From Enterobacteriaceae bacterium UBA3516 (GTDB taxonomy: Bacteria; Pseudomonadota; Gammaproteobacteria; Enterobacterales; Enterobacteriaceae), in assembly GCA_002377245.1 (NCBI GenBank), contig DFPL01000169.1, positions 1 through 16,776 on the forward strand: 16,776 nucleotides of DNA. The letters are read 5' to 3'. This document shows positions 1-6,435 of the stretch, piece by piece. Every line of letters starts with the position of its first letter. The first letter of the stretch is position 1. The notes below the pieces were generated by a model. The model saw only the letters and a list, made by a program, of their open reading frames with translations. It did not search any database and was not told the origin of the DNA. Made by a program: the position numbers and the translations under genes.

Positions 1-763
1 CTTTGACCACCAGTTCTATGTCTGCAGCATTCAGTACGATAAAGGGATCGGAACCGCCCAGCTCCAGTACACATTTTTTCAGTGCTGCCCCGGCCTGAGC
101 ACCAATGGCCGCCCCGGCACGCACGCTGCCGGTGACCGTCACCGCCGCGATGCGTGAGTCGTTTATCGCCTGGCTCACCCCGTCGTTAGTGGCATTCACC
201 CAGTTGAACACGCCTTCAGGAACGCCAGCTTCAGCGAAAATTTTACCCGTCAGCTCCGCGCAACCGAGCACGTTAGGCGCATGTTTGAGCAGGTAGCTAT
301 TCCCGGCCAGCAGGATGGGCACCGCTCCGCGCAGCACCTGCCAGAGCGGGAAGTTCCACGGCATCACGGCCAGAACCGGCCCCAGCGGACGGTATTCGAT
401 CGTCGCGCGGTGATTTTCTACCCGCGTGGGCTCACTGCTTAACATGGCCGGACCGTGGTCGGCGTACCAGTCACACAGGTTGGCGGACTTGCTTACCTCA
501 GCACGGGCCTGGACTATCGGTTTACCCATTTCGAGAGCGATCAGTTGCGCCATTTCTTCACCGTGGGCACGCAGCACCGCGCCGACGTCACGCAACAGAG
601 AAGCCCGCTCCTGGACGGGCTGCAGACGCCACTGGCGGAACCCGCTCGCGGCGAGGGCCAGCGCGGCATCAACATTTTCGCGGCTGGCCCAGGGTCTGGC
701 GGCCAGGGTTTCCCCGGTCGCCGGGTTAACAGAAAAGGCATGGGTAGCAGGTGATAGTGACAT
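1..763 (-). CDS. sad: NAD(P)+-dependent succinate semialdehyde dehydrogenase Sad (YneI), N-terminal 254 residues; 3' part outside window
   Basis: The reading frame starts at ATG 763-761 (MSLSPATHAFSVNPATGE) and runs off the left edge, so about 254 residues of an expected ~460 are present. The sequence follows E. coli Sad closely, including ALEMGKPIVQARAEVSKSAN, the MPWNFPLWQV segment, GSVRAGAAIGAQAG (the cofactor-binding loop) and CVLELGGSDPFIV, which carries the general-base glutamate. The catalytic cysteine lies beyond the edge. The family oxidises succinate semialdehyde to succinate in putrescine/GABA breakdown in the cytoplasm. A purine-rich GAGAGAA precedes the start. It diverges from ptrR, its regulator in E. 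coli, across a 100-bp gap. Identity is secure from recalled similarity; completeness cannot be judged. Confidence 0.95.
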   Translation of the reverse strand, partial: MSLSPATHAFSVNPATGETLAARPWASRENVDAALALAASGFRQWRLQPVQERASLLRDVGAVLRAHGEEMAQLIALEMGKPIVQARAEVSKSANLCDWYADHGPAMLSSEPTRVENHRATIEYRPLGPVLAVMPWNFPLWQVLRGAVPILLAGNSYLLKHAPNVLGCAELTGKIFAEAGVPEGVFNWVNATNDGVSQAINDSRIAAVTVTGSVRAGAAIGAQAGAALKKCVLELGGSDPFIVLNAADIELVVK

Positions 764-805
764 GATGTTCTCTCTTTGTTCAGGACTGCGACTATCCTGG
801 CCGGG

Positions 806-849
806 TTTACTCTTTCTGAAAAGTGAATAATATTAAGCAAACCATTCAC
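806..849 (+). promoter_or_regulatory. Candidate ptrR promoter with overlapping inverted repeat (possible PtrR operator)
   Basis: The sequence shows TTTACT at 806-811 and TAATAT at 828-833 with a 16-bp spacer, a plausible sigma-70 promoter for ptrR whose start would fall near 840. A 6-bp inverted repeat, GTGAAT at 823-828 and ATTCAC at 844-849, straddles the -10 and start site, where a repressor could act. LysR-type regulators commonly bind interrupted dyads in the gap between themselves and a divergent target, here sad. That PtrR binds this dyad is inference. Confidence 0.4.
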
Positions 850-863
850 AATTAGAGAATGAA

Positions 864-1742
864 ATGGACCTGACCCAGCTTGAAATGTTTAACGCCGTGG
901 CGCAGACAGGCAGTATTACCCAGGCCGCACACAAGGTGCACCGGGTGCCATCGAACCTCACTACCCGCATTCGGCAACTGGAAGCGGATCTGGGCGTGGA
1001 TCTCTTTATTCGTGAAAATCAACGCCTGCGTCTTTCCCCGGCCGGCCACAGCTTTCTGCGCTATAGCCAGCAAATACTGGCTCTGGTGGATGAAGCTCGC
1101 CTGGTGGTGGCCGGAGACGAACCGCAAGGGCTTTTCTCCCTCGGTTCGCTGGAAAGCACCGCCGCGGTACGCATTCCGGCGACGCTGGCGAAATACAATC
1201 AGCGATACCCGCGCATTCAGTTTGATATGGCCACCGGTCCGTCAGGCAAGATGATTGATGGCGTGCTTGACGGCACCCTGAGCGCAGCCTTTGTCGATGG
1301 GCCGATTATGCATCCCGGTCTTGAAGGTATTCCGGTCTATCAGGAGGAGATGATGATTGTCGCCCCCCACGGGCATGAACCTGTCCGCCGCGCCTCGCAG
1401 GTGAACGGCGCAAGCATTTATGCGTTTCGTGCCAACTGCTCTTATCGCCGCCATTTCGAAAGCTGGTTTCGCGCCGACCAGGCGACACCCGGTAAAATTC
1501 ACGAAATGGAGTCGTACCATGGCATGCTGGCCTGTGTGATTGCCGGGGCGGGGCTGGCGCTGATCCCGCGCAGTATGCTGGAAAGTATGCCCGGTCATCA
1601 TCAGGTCGGGGCCTGGCCGCTGGCAGAAAAATGGCGTTGGTTAACCACCTGGCTGGTCTGGCGACGAGACGCGAAAACCCGCCACCTCGATGCCTTTATA
1701 GAATTGCTGAACGAACATCCTCAACCAGCCCTTTCTCCATAA
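864..1742 (+). CDS. ptrR: LysR-type transcriptional regulator PtrR (YneJ)
   Basis: 292 residues, the usual LTTR length. An N-terminal winged helix-turn-helix (residues 1-60: MDLTQLEMFNAVAQTGSITQ, then SNLTTRIRQLE and DLFIRENQRLRLSPAG) is followed by a two-lobed effector-binding domain (about 90-290). The match to E. coli YneJ/PtrR, which controls the putrescine stress response and the neighbouring sad gene, is nearly continuous, including FRANCSYRRHFESWF and MESYHGMLACVIAGAG. ATG 864 is chosen because it aligns with the E. coli start; GAGAATGAA lies just upstream. The C-terminal tail (FIELLNEHPQPALSP) departs from the E. coli tail as I recall it, and its last 47 bp overlap the convergent acetyltransferase gene. 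Confidence 0.93.
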   Translation: MDLTQLEMFNAVAQTGSITQAAHKVHRVPSNLTTRIRQLEADLGVDLFIRENQRLRLSPAGHSFLRYSQQILALVDEARLVVAGDEPQGLFSLGSLESTAAVRIPATLAKYNQRYPRIQFDMATGPSGKMIDGVLDGTLSAAFVDGPIMHPGLEGIPVYQEEMMIVAPHGHEPVRRASQVNGASIYAFRANCSYRRHFESWFRADQATPGKIHEMESYHGMLACVIAGAGLALIPRSMLESMPGHHQVGAWPLAEKWRWLTTWLVWRRDAKTRHLDAFIELLNEHPQPALSP

Positions 1743-2178
1743 AGATGCTTAACGGATCGTCTTCATAGGGGGCGAACGCGCTGCGTTGCTGGTATCCGCA
1801 GCGCGTATAGAGCGTTTTCGCGGCCGGTTGTTTGATGCCAGTTTCAAGACGCAGCGTATGGCACCCCCGTTCAAGTGCCGCTTTTTCCAGCGTCTCTAAC
1901 AGTCGTTCACCCAGTTTTTGCCCACGATGGCGTTCGTCGATATAGACCCGTTTCATCTCCCCGGTGCCATGCCCGTCCAGCACCACCGCACCACAGCCCA
2001 CGGTCTCGCCGCTCTCATGGCGAATCGCGAACAGAATGAGCGTCGATTCGGGTATGTCGCAGAGATCCAGCAGATGATTACTCTCCTCGGGATAGAGCTG
2101 GCTCTGCCAGGCATCGAGGGTGGCAATCAGGGCGCGGATATCGGGCTGCGAAGGGGTCGCGGGTATCACGGTGTACAT
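1696..2178 (-). CDS. GNAT-family N-acetyltransferase, substrate unknown
   Basis: 160 residues, a single GNAT domain. Motif A, which binds the acetyl-CoA pyrophosphate, is visible as KRVYIDERHRGQKLGERLL (about residues 76-94, with R-G-Q-K-L-G); motif B follows as KTLYTRCGYQQ (121-131), and a late FMEKGL segment closes the fold. The start at ATG 2178-2176 is supported by AGGAG seven bases upstream. It likely acts in the cytoplasm as an acetyl-CoA-dependent acetyltransferase on a small amine or amino acid; nothing here fixes the substrate. It is transcribed towards ptrR and its last 47 bp are antisense to the ptrR 3' end. It diverges from the dehydrogenase at 2327 across a 148-bp gap. Confidence 0.85.
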   Translation of the reverse strand: MYTVIPATPSQPDIRALIATLDAWQSQLYPEESNHLLDLCDIPESTLILFAIRHESGETVGCGAVVLDGHGTGEMKRVYIDERHRGQKLGERLLETLEKAALERGCHTLRLETGIKQPAAKTLYTRCGYQQRSAFAPYEDDPLSIFMEKGLVEDVRSAIL

Positions 2179-2326
2179 GGCAATCTCCTGTTAATGTCCT
2201 GTTAAATTACGCGAAAAGGTTGCCCCGTCGGCCATACAATTAACTTATATCTCCCAGCCTGGATTGCGTAATGTGTTCCCTGAGCGGTACTTTACGCTCA
2301 AACGTACTCCTGACAACGGAACCGAA

Positions 2327-3271
2327 ATGAATACCAAAGCCCGCAAAGTGATGATCATTGGCGCCGGCAATGTCGGCGCGTCTGCCGCCTACGCCCTGCT
2401 CAATCAAAATATTGCTGAAGAGTTAATCCTCGTGGATCTGAACCATGACCGTGTGGAAGGGCATGTGCAGGATCTCGCCGATGCTGCGGCGTATATGCCG
2501 GGGATGATGACCCTTTCCACTCGCGAGGTCACCGACTGCGCTGATGTTGATATCGCGGTCATTACCGTTTCCGGTGGCCCCCTCAAGCCTGGACAAACGC
2601 GTCTGGATGAGTTGCAGAGCACCGCGCGGATCGTCAAAAACATTGTGCCGCCGATGATGGAAAACGGCTTTAATGGCATATTCCTGATTGCCACCAACCC
2701 CTGTGACATCATTACCTGGCAGGTGTGGAAGCTCTCCGGCCTGCCGCGTAATCAGGTGATCGGCACCGGCGTCTGGCTGGATACCACCCGCCTGCGTCGC
2801 GCCCTGGCGCAAACGCTGGACATCGGCGCGCAGAGCATCGATGCCTTTATTCTGGGTGAGCACGGCGATACCCAGTTTCCGGTCTGGTCGCACTCCTCGG
2901 TCTACGGCTCTCCGATTGCCGACGTCTGGCTGCGTAAAACCGGGCAAGTGCTGGATTGTGATGCGCTGGCAGAGAGCGTGCGCAAACATGGATTTGAAAT
3001 ATATGCCCGTAAAGGATGTACCGAATATGGTATCGCCGGGACGATAGCGGAGATTTGCCGCAATATATTCACCGGCAGCCACCGGGCGCTGGCTATCTCC
3101 TGCGTGCTGGATGGTGAATATGGCGTGCACGATGTGGCGATCGGCGTACCGGCAGTGCTGGCGCAAAACGGTGTGCAGCAGATTATTGAGCTACAACTGA
3201 AAGGTGACGAAGTGGCGAAGTTTGACCACTCCGTGTCAGTGATTAAAGAGAATATCTCCCGACTGCCGTAA
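2327..3271 (+). CDS. L-lactate/2-hydroxyacid dehydrogenase-like NAD-dependent enzyme (LDH/MDH superfamily)
   Basis: 314 residues from ATG 2327; an in-frame ATG 63 bp upstream would add 21 residues that no family member needs. The Rossmann fingerprint GAGNVGAS (12-19) and the NAD-ribose aspartate in LVDLNHD (37) are present. So are the catalytic residues of the family: Arg92 (PGQTRLDE), Asn124, Asp152/Arg155 (WLDTTRLRR) and His179 (GEHGD). The family interconverts 2-keto and L-2-hydroxy acids with NADH. The residue six before Arg92, which is Gln in lactate and Arg in malate dehydrogenases, is Leu86 here, pointing to a more hydrophobic side chain, as in L-2-hydroxyisocaproate dehydrogenases. 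It converges with the DeoR-type gene at 12 bp, so it may or may not belong to the same pathway. Confidence 0.85.
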   Translation: MNTKARKVMIIGAGNVGASAAYALLNQNIAEELILVDLNHDRVEGHVQDLADAAAYMPGMMTLSTREVTDCADVDIAVITVSGGPLKPGQTRLDELQSTARIVKNIVPPMMENGFNGIFLIATNPCDIITWQVWKLSGLPRNQVIGTGVWLDTTRLRRALAQTLDIGAQSIDAFILGEHGDTQFPVWSHSSVYGSPIADVWLRKTGQVLDCDALAESVRKHGFEIYARKGCTEYGIAGTIAEICRNIFTGSHRALAISCVLDGEYGVHDVAIGVPAVLAQNGVQQIIELQLKGDEVAKFDHSVSVIKENISRLP

Positions 3272-3283
3272 CTGTCAGAACGC

Positions 3284-4045
3284 TCAGTTGGCGATGGTTA
3301 ATCGCCCTGGCAGGAGCGCAAGCTGCTGGCGAATATCATCGCCGAGTTGGGCATCGGTGATGATATCGGTGAGTGAGTCCAGTCTTGCGACATTGAACAG
3401 TGACCATGCCCCGTATTTGCTGCTGTCCGCCAGCAGTACACGGCGCTGGGCGTTATCGATAAGCGCCCTTTTCAGGGCCGCTTTCTCTTCGGTTGGGGAG
3501 GTTATGCCCTTTTCCATATCCCAGCCGTTACAGCTGACAAACGCTAAATCCGGCCAGATCCCCTGCAACAGTCTCCGTCCGTGTTCACCGACGCAGGACT
3601 GACTGGAGTCGTCAATTCGCCCGCCAATAATCGTCACTTCGATTTGCTTAAATTCCGACAAGAACAGCGCAATATGTAAATCACTGGTGATCACCCGCAG
3701 CGGCAGATGGGTGAGCTGTCGCGCAAGCTCAATCATCGTGGTGCCTGCGTCGAGGACTATCGCGTCACCCGCTTTCACCAGCGAGGCCGCCGCCGTAGCG
3801 ATGGCATGTTTCTCCGTCAGATTGCGCTGCATCTTTTCAAGCGTCGTCGGCTGAGAAGGAATAAACCGGTTAAGGGTGACGCCTCCGTGAGAACGGCTGA
3901 TCACCCCTTCCTGATCGAGTTTAATCAGGTCGCGACGGATGGTCGCAGGCGACGCATTGGTTGCGCTGACCAGTTGATCCACAGTGACCAGATTATGCCC
4001 TTTGAGATAGTCCATAATCTGCTCTAACCGGTTATATCCCTTCAT
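3284..4045 (-). CDS. DeoR/GlpR-family transcriptional regulator of the adjacent catabolic divergon
   Basis: 253 residues, the standard DeoR-family length. The N-terminal helix-turn-helix (about 1-57) contains VSATNASPATIRRDLIKLD followed by the wing SRSHGGV. The C-terminal sugar-phosphate-sensing domain (about 75-235) shows DAGTTMIELARQL, the VTIIGGRID segment, CNGWDMEKGITSP and LLADSSKYG, all classical. Such proteins are usually repressors released by a phosphorylated sugar intermediate. The start codon lies one base after the pdxA2-like stop, so it is the last gene of the dtnK-pdxA2-deoR operon. I infer that it regulates both arms through the palindromes at 6299-6312 and 6395-6410, with a phospho-C4-acid or later intermediate as inducer. 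Confidence 0.92.
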   Translation of the reverse strand: MKGYNRLEQIMDYLKGHNLVTVDQLVSATNASPATIRRDLIKLDQEGVISRSHGGVTLNRFIPSQPTTLEKMQRNLTEKHAIATAAASLVKAGDAIVLDAGTTMIELARQLTHLPLRVITSDLHIALFLSEFKQIEVTIIGGRIDDSSQSCVGEHGRRLLQGIWPDLAFVSCNGWDMEKGITSPTEEKAALKRALIDNAQRRVLLADSSKYGAWSLFNVARLDSLTDIITDAQLGDDIRQQLALLPGRLTIAN

Positions 4046-4046
4046 A

Positions 4047-5033
4047 TTATTCTCGCGTAATTTGCATCGCTAACTGGATGGATACCGCCATACTCTCCGG
4101 GTTTGCTTTCCCGGTCCAGGCAATATCAAATGCGGTACCATGATCCGCAGAGGTACGGATAAACGGCAGGCCCGCAGTGATATTAACTCCATCGTAAAAG
4201 CCCAGCAATTTTAACGGAATATGGCCCTGGTCGTGGTACATCGCTACCACCATGTCATACATGCCTTCATGGCACTGCATAAACACGGTATCCGGCGGGC
4301 ACGGCCCGGTCACATTCAGCCCCTGCGCCTTCATTGCCTCAACGGCAGGCCCGACGGTGGTTATCTCTTCGTCACCAAACAGACCGTTTTCCCCGGCGTG
4401 TGGGTTCACCCCGGCCACGGCGATACGCGGATTCTCAAAACCGACGCGCTTCAGGAAGCGGTCGGCCACGCCAATCACCGTCTTGATGCGATCCTGATTC
4501 AGCGTGTCGAGGAATTTACGCAGCGCAATGTGGGTAGTGACGTGAATCACTTTGAGCTTGTCAGTATAAAGCACCATGGCGTAGTCATTAATGTGGGTGA
4601 GCTTCGCCAGCAGTTCGGTGTGGCCTGGGTAGTGGTGCCCCCCCAGATGCAGCGCTTCTTTGTTCAGTGGCGCGGTGGCGATCGCTTTTACTTCTCCCGC
4701 CATTGCCAGTTCGGTGGCGCGACGAACACAGCGGTACGCCAGATCGCCGGCCTGCGCCTGGACCTTACCCGGCACCAGCGCCTGCGGCTCCGCCAACGGC
4801 TCGTCCAGCACGTTAATTACGCCCGGTGCGAAATGCGCATCCTGTACCTTATTAATGATACGCAGTTCCGCATGAGGAGTAACGTTCAGTGCCAGTACGC
4901 GGTTGAAGGTTTGTGCGCAACCTATCACCACAACCGGCGCCCCGGAAAGCGCGCCTTCAACCAGCGATTTAATAATAATCTCCGGGCCAATCCCTGCCGG
5001 GTCGCCCATCGTTACGGCAATAACATTAGTCAC
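4047..5033 (-). CDS. pdxA2: PdxA2-type 4-phosphate dehydrogenase of C4 sugar acids (D-threonate/D-erythronate 4-phosphate)
   Basis: 328 residues, PdxA family. Start chosen at GTG 5033-5031, with GAGGAG seven bases upstream; the TTG further upstream would lie inside that site. The opening VTMGDPAGIGPEI, the metal-ligand and active-site segments PLNKEALHLGGHHYPGHTE, AGVNPHAGENG, MYHDQGHIPLK and TSADHGTAFDIAW are all intact. The sequence reads like Salmonella PdxA2, not the vitamin B6 enzyme PdxA. PdxA2 oxidises D-threonate or D-erythronate 4-phosphate with NAD+, followed by decarboxylation to dihydroxyacetone phosphate. It overlaps the upstream kinase gene by 8 bp (translational coupling) and is followed after 1 bp by deoR. 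Pairing with a DUF1537 kinase supports the sugar-acid role. Confidence 0.9.
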   Translation of the reverse strand: MTNVIAVTMGDPAGIGPEIIIKSLVEGALSGAPVVVIGCAQTFNRVLALNVTPHAELRIINKVQDAHFAPGVINVLDEPLAEPQALVPGKVQAQAGDLAYRCVRRATELAMAGEVKAIATAPLNKEALHLGGHHYPGHTELLAKLTHINDYAMVLYTDKLKVIHVTTHIALRKFLDTLNQDRIKTVIGVADRFLKRVGFENPRIAVAGVNPHAGENGLFGDEEITTVGPAVEAMKAQGLNVTGPCPPDTVFMQCHEGMYDMVVAMYHDQGHIPLKLLGFYDGVNITAGLPFIRTSADHGTAFDIAWTGKANPESMAVSIQLAMQITRE

Positions 5034-6261
5034 TCGATCTCTCCTCAATAAAATTCAAAACCTTAAGCAGCGTGGTTTCGTCGCCGAAGCCCCCTGCTTT
5101 GGTCATCACGGGTCGTTGCCATTCGCAACCTGAAAAATATCCCCACGGCACGCAACCGGCGACGCGGCCCTGGATTCGAAACCCTTTTGCCCCCAGCGCG
5201 CGCGCGACCGCGATGGCAACATCGCCACCTGACAGGTAGAGCGCATCCGGTTGCACTTCAGCCAGCACGTCACGGGTAATCTGGCCCAAATATTCGCAAA
5301 TACGCTCGCCGCACTCCGCCCGTGAAACAGCCCAGCGCTCACAGAGGGCCGCTATCTGATGGCGTGCCAGATCGTCCGGGCAGGTATGCACCAGACAGTG
5401 TTTTCCGGCCTTTAGCGCGGCAATAATCTCCGCCCGGTAATCCTCCGGCTCAGACGCAAACGCATTGTTGATATCAATAAAGAGGGGGAAGCAGCGCGGA
5501 TGCGCAGCGGCTACAGCAATCTGTTTTTGCGCGATTTCACTCATAGAGCCGACCATCGCCAGCACCGTTTGCTGGTTTACCGGGGCAAGCAGGCGCGATA
5601 AGGCATCACAAATCCCCGCTGAACCCACCAGCAAAGGGCGCCTGGCAGCCTGGCTGGCGTGTCTGACGATGGCATCAAGATCCGCGTCGGTTTGTGCGTC
5701 CACCACCACCATAACCGGCGCATCGACTGTCGCGCGCGCCAGAATCTGTGGTAAATCGCCCGGCTGCGCATTAATACTCGGTCCGGTAAATAGCGCCCCA
5801 ACGTCGGCATGCGTGACAGGCGTTTTGGGATCGCTGGCGAATTCGGTTTCCGTCAGCAGTACGCCATTGACATAGCACTTTCCGCTGCGGGTGACGCGCC
5901 CTGCCGCCGGGAATGCAGGTGCGATAATGACCGCCGCGGCACCCAATACCTGCTGCATCGCCGCCACTTCAGCCCCTGGATTGCCCCGCAGCGTGGAGTC
6001 AATCTTCTTCACCAGCCAGTCAGGCGCGTTTTGACGCAACACCCTTTCCGTCAGCACCGCAACCCGTTCAGCGGCAACCTGTGCGGGCAGCGCCCGGCTG
6101 TCGGTATTGAAGACGCGCGCCTGGGCATGACTGAAGGTGGTTTCGTCCAGTACCACTTCGACACCTATCCCCGCCTGCGCCAGGCTCACGCCTGCATCGT
6201 TCGCGCCGGTAAAGTCATCGGCCAGCATCACAATGTTGTGTTCTGCGTTTTGTGTGTTCAT
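5026..6261 (-). CDS. dtnK: Four-carbon acid sugar kinase (DUF1537/DtnK family)
   Basis: 411 residues from ATG 6261-6259. A GTG two codons earlier overlaps the GGAG ribosome-binding site (6270-6267), so the ATG is preferred. The N-terminal substrate domain (about 1-240) carries MLADDFTGANDAG, FNTDSRAL, KKIDSTLRGNPGAE and IIAPAFPAAGR; the C-terminal ATP-binding domain shows LYLSGGDVAIAVARALGA and TKAGGFGDETTL. The family phosphorylates C4 sugar acids (D-threonate, D-erythronate, L-threonate) on C4. With the pdxA2-like gene overlapping by 8 bp, the pair makes the two-step route to dihydroxyacetone phosphate. D-threonate versus D-erythronate cannot be decided from sequence; the symbol reflects the best-known member. 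It is the first gene of the leftward operon. Confidence 0.88.
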   Translation of the reverse strand: MNTQNAEHNIVMLADDFTGANDAGVSLAQAGIGVEVVLDETTFSHAQARVFNTDSRALPAQVAAERVAVLTERVLRQNAPDWLVKKIDSTLRGNPGAEVAAMQQVLGAAAVIIAPAFPAAGRVTRSGKCYVNGVLLTETEFASDPKTPVTHADVGALFTGPSINAQPGDLPQILARATVDAPVMVVVDAQTDADLDAIVRHASQAARRPLLVGSAGICDALSRLLAPVNQQTVLAMVGSMSEIAQKQIAVAAAHPRCFPLFIDINNAFASEPEDYRAEIIAALKAGKHCLVHTCPDDLARHQIAALCERWAVSRAECGERICEYLGQITRDVLAEVQPDALYLSGGDVAIAVARALGAKGFRIQGRVAGCVPWGYFSGCEWQRPVMTKAGGFGDETTLLKVLNFIEERSSD

Positions 6262-6291
6262 CCCCACTCCGGGTTATCTCAACTGGATATG

Positions 6292-6297
6292 ATTATA
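6292..6297 (-). promoter_or_regulatory. Candidate -10 element of the leftward operon (dtnK-pdxA2-deoR)
   Basis: Read leftwards this is a perfect TATAAT, about 31 bp before the dtnK start. No -35 hexamer matches at 17 bp, as expected for an activator-dependent promoter. The predicted start near 6285 puts the CRP site at 6315-6336 at about -40.5. A second TATAAT lies at 6317-6312 inside the CRP site and has no suitable -35 either. Assignment is inference from spacing. Confidence 0.45.
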
Positions 6298-6298
6298 T

Positions 6299-6312
6299 TC
6301 AATCATGATTGA
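6299..6312. promoter_or_regulatory. Perfect 14-bp palindrome, candidate DeoR-family operator 1
   Basis: TCAATCATGATTGA is a perfect palindrome made of two heptamers (TCAATCA and TGATTGA). The same heptamers recur in the opposite arrangement at 6395-6410. The site lies just upstream of the candidate leftward -10 element (between its -10 and -35 positions) and directly beside the CRP site, a classical repressor position. It is also bounded by a direct repeat TGATTATAT at 6290-6298 and 6310-6318, spaced 20 bp apart. Binding by the DeoR-type protein encoded at 3284-4045 is inferred. Confidence 0.5.
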
Positions 6313-6314
6313 TT

Positions 6315-6336
6315 ATATGTGAGCAAGATCAACTTA
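6315..6336. promoter_or_regulatory. Candidate CRP (cAMP receptor protein) site between the divergent operons
   Basis: A left half-site TGTGA (6318-6322 region: ATGTGA) and right half TCAA(C) after the 6-bp spacer GCAAGA give about 16 of 22 matches to the symmetric E. coli consensus. The centre at 6325.5 is 41.5 bp upstream of the start predicted from the rightward -10 element, the exact class II distance, and about 40.5 bp from the leftward one. One site could therefore activate both operons and explain their missing -35 boxes. Confidence 0.55.
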
Positions 6337-6354
6337 TTTAATTTGCGAATAAAT

Positions 6355-6360
6355 TATAAA
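6355..6360 (+). promoter_or_regulatory. Candidate -10 element of the rightward operon
   Basis: TATAAA matches 5 of 6 consensus bases. No recognisable -35 lies 16-18 bp upstream; that position overlaps the CRP site. Predicted transcription start is near 6367, leaving a leader of about 69 bases before the GTG start at 6436 that contains the second palindrome. Confidence 0.45.
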
Positions 6361-6394
6361 TTTAGGCCATACAGTGACCGTGGTTGAATTTTTA

Positions 6395-6410
6395 TGATTG
6401 ATTTCAATCA
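6395..6410. promoter_or_regulatory. Inverted heptamer repeat, candidate operator 2 in the rightward leader
   Basis: TGATTGA-TT-TCAATCA is a perfect 7-bp inverted repeat using the same heptamers as operator 1. At about +29 to +44 of the rightward transcript it could block transcription, or allow DNA looping to operator 1 about 97 bp away. It also reads as TTGAT-N4-ATCAC at 6398-6411, nine of ten bases of an FNR box, so oxygen control is an alternative explanation; the shared heptamers favour a common local repressor. Confidence 0.5.
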
Positions 6411-6435
6411 CCACATAAAAAGACAGGAGAACGTT

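Noticed and set aside
2281..2300. TGAGCG-N8-CGCTCA inverted repeat in the leader of the LDH-like gene
   Set aside because: Six-base arms without a recognised motif or T-run; too weak to call a regulatory element.
2423..3166. 247-codon minus-strand open frame opposite the LDH-like gene
   Set aside because: The plus strand carries a full set of dehydrogenase motifs; the minus-frame product resembles nothing and lacks a start signal.
4047..5033. Reading the PdxA-family gene as the vitamin B6 gene pdxA
   Set aside because: It is paired with a DUF1537 kinase and DeoR regulator and reads closest to PdxA2; pdxA normally lies beside surA and ksgA (rsmA).
4221..5051. 276-codon plus-strand open frame opposite pdxA2
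   Set aside because: It is a shadow of a strongly conserved gene on the other strand; its His/Arg-rich translation shows no recognisable domain.
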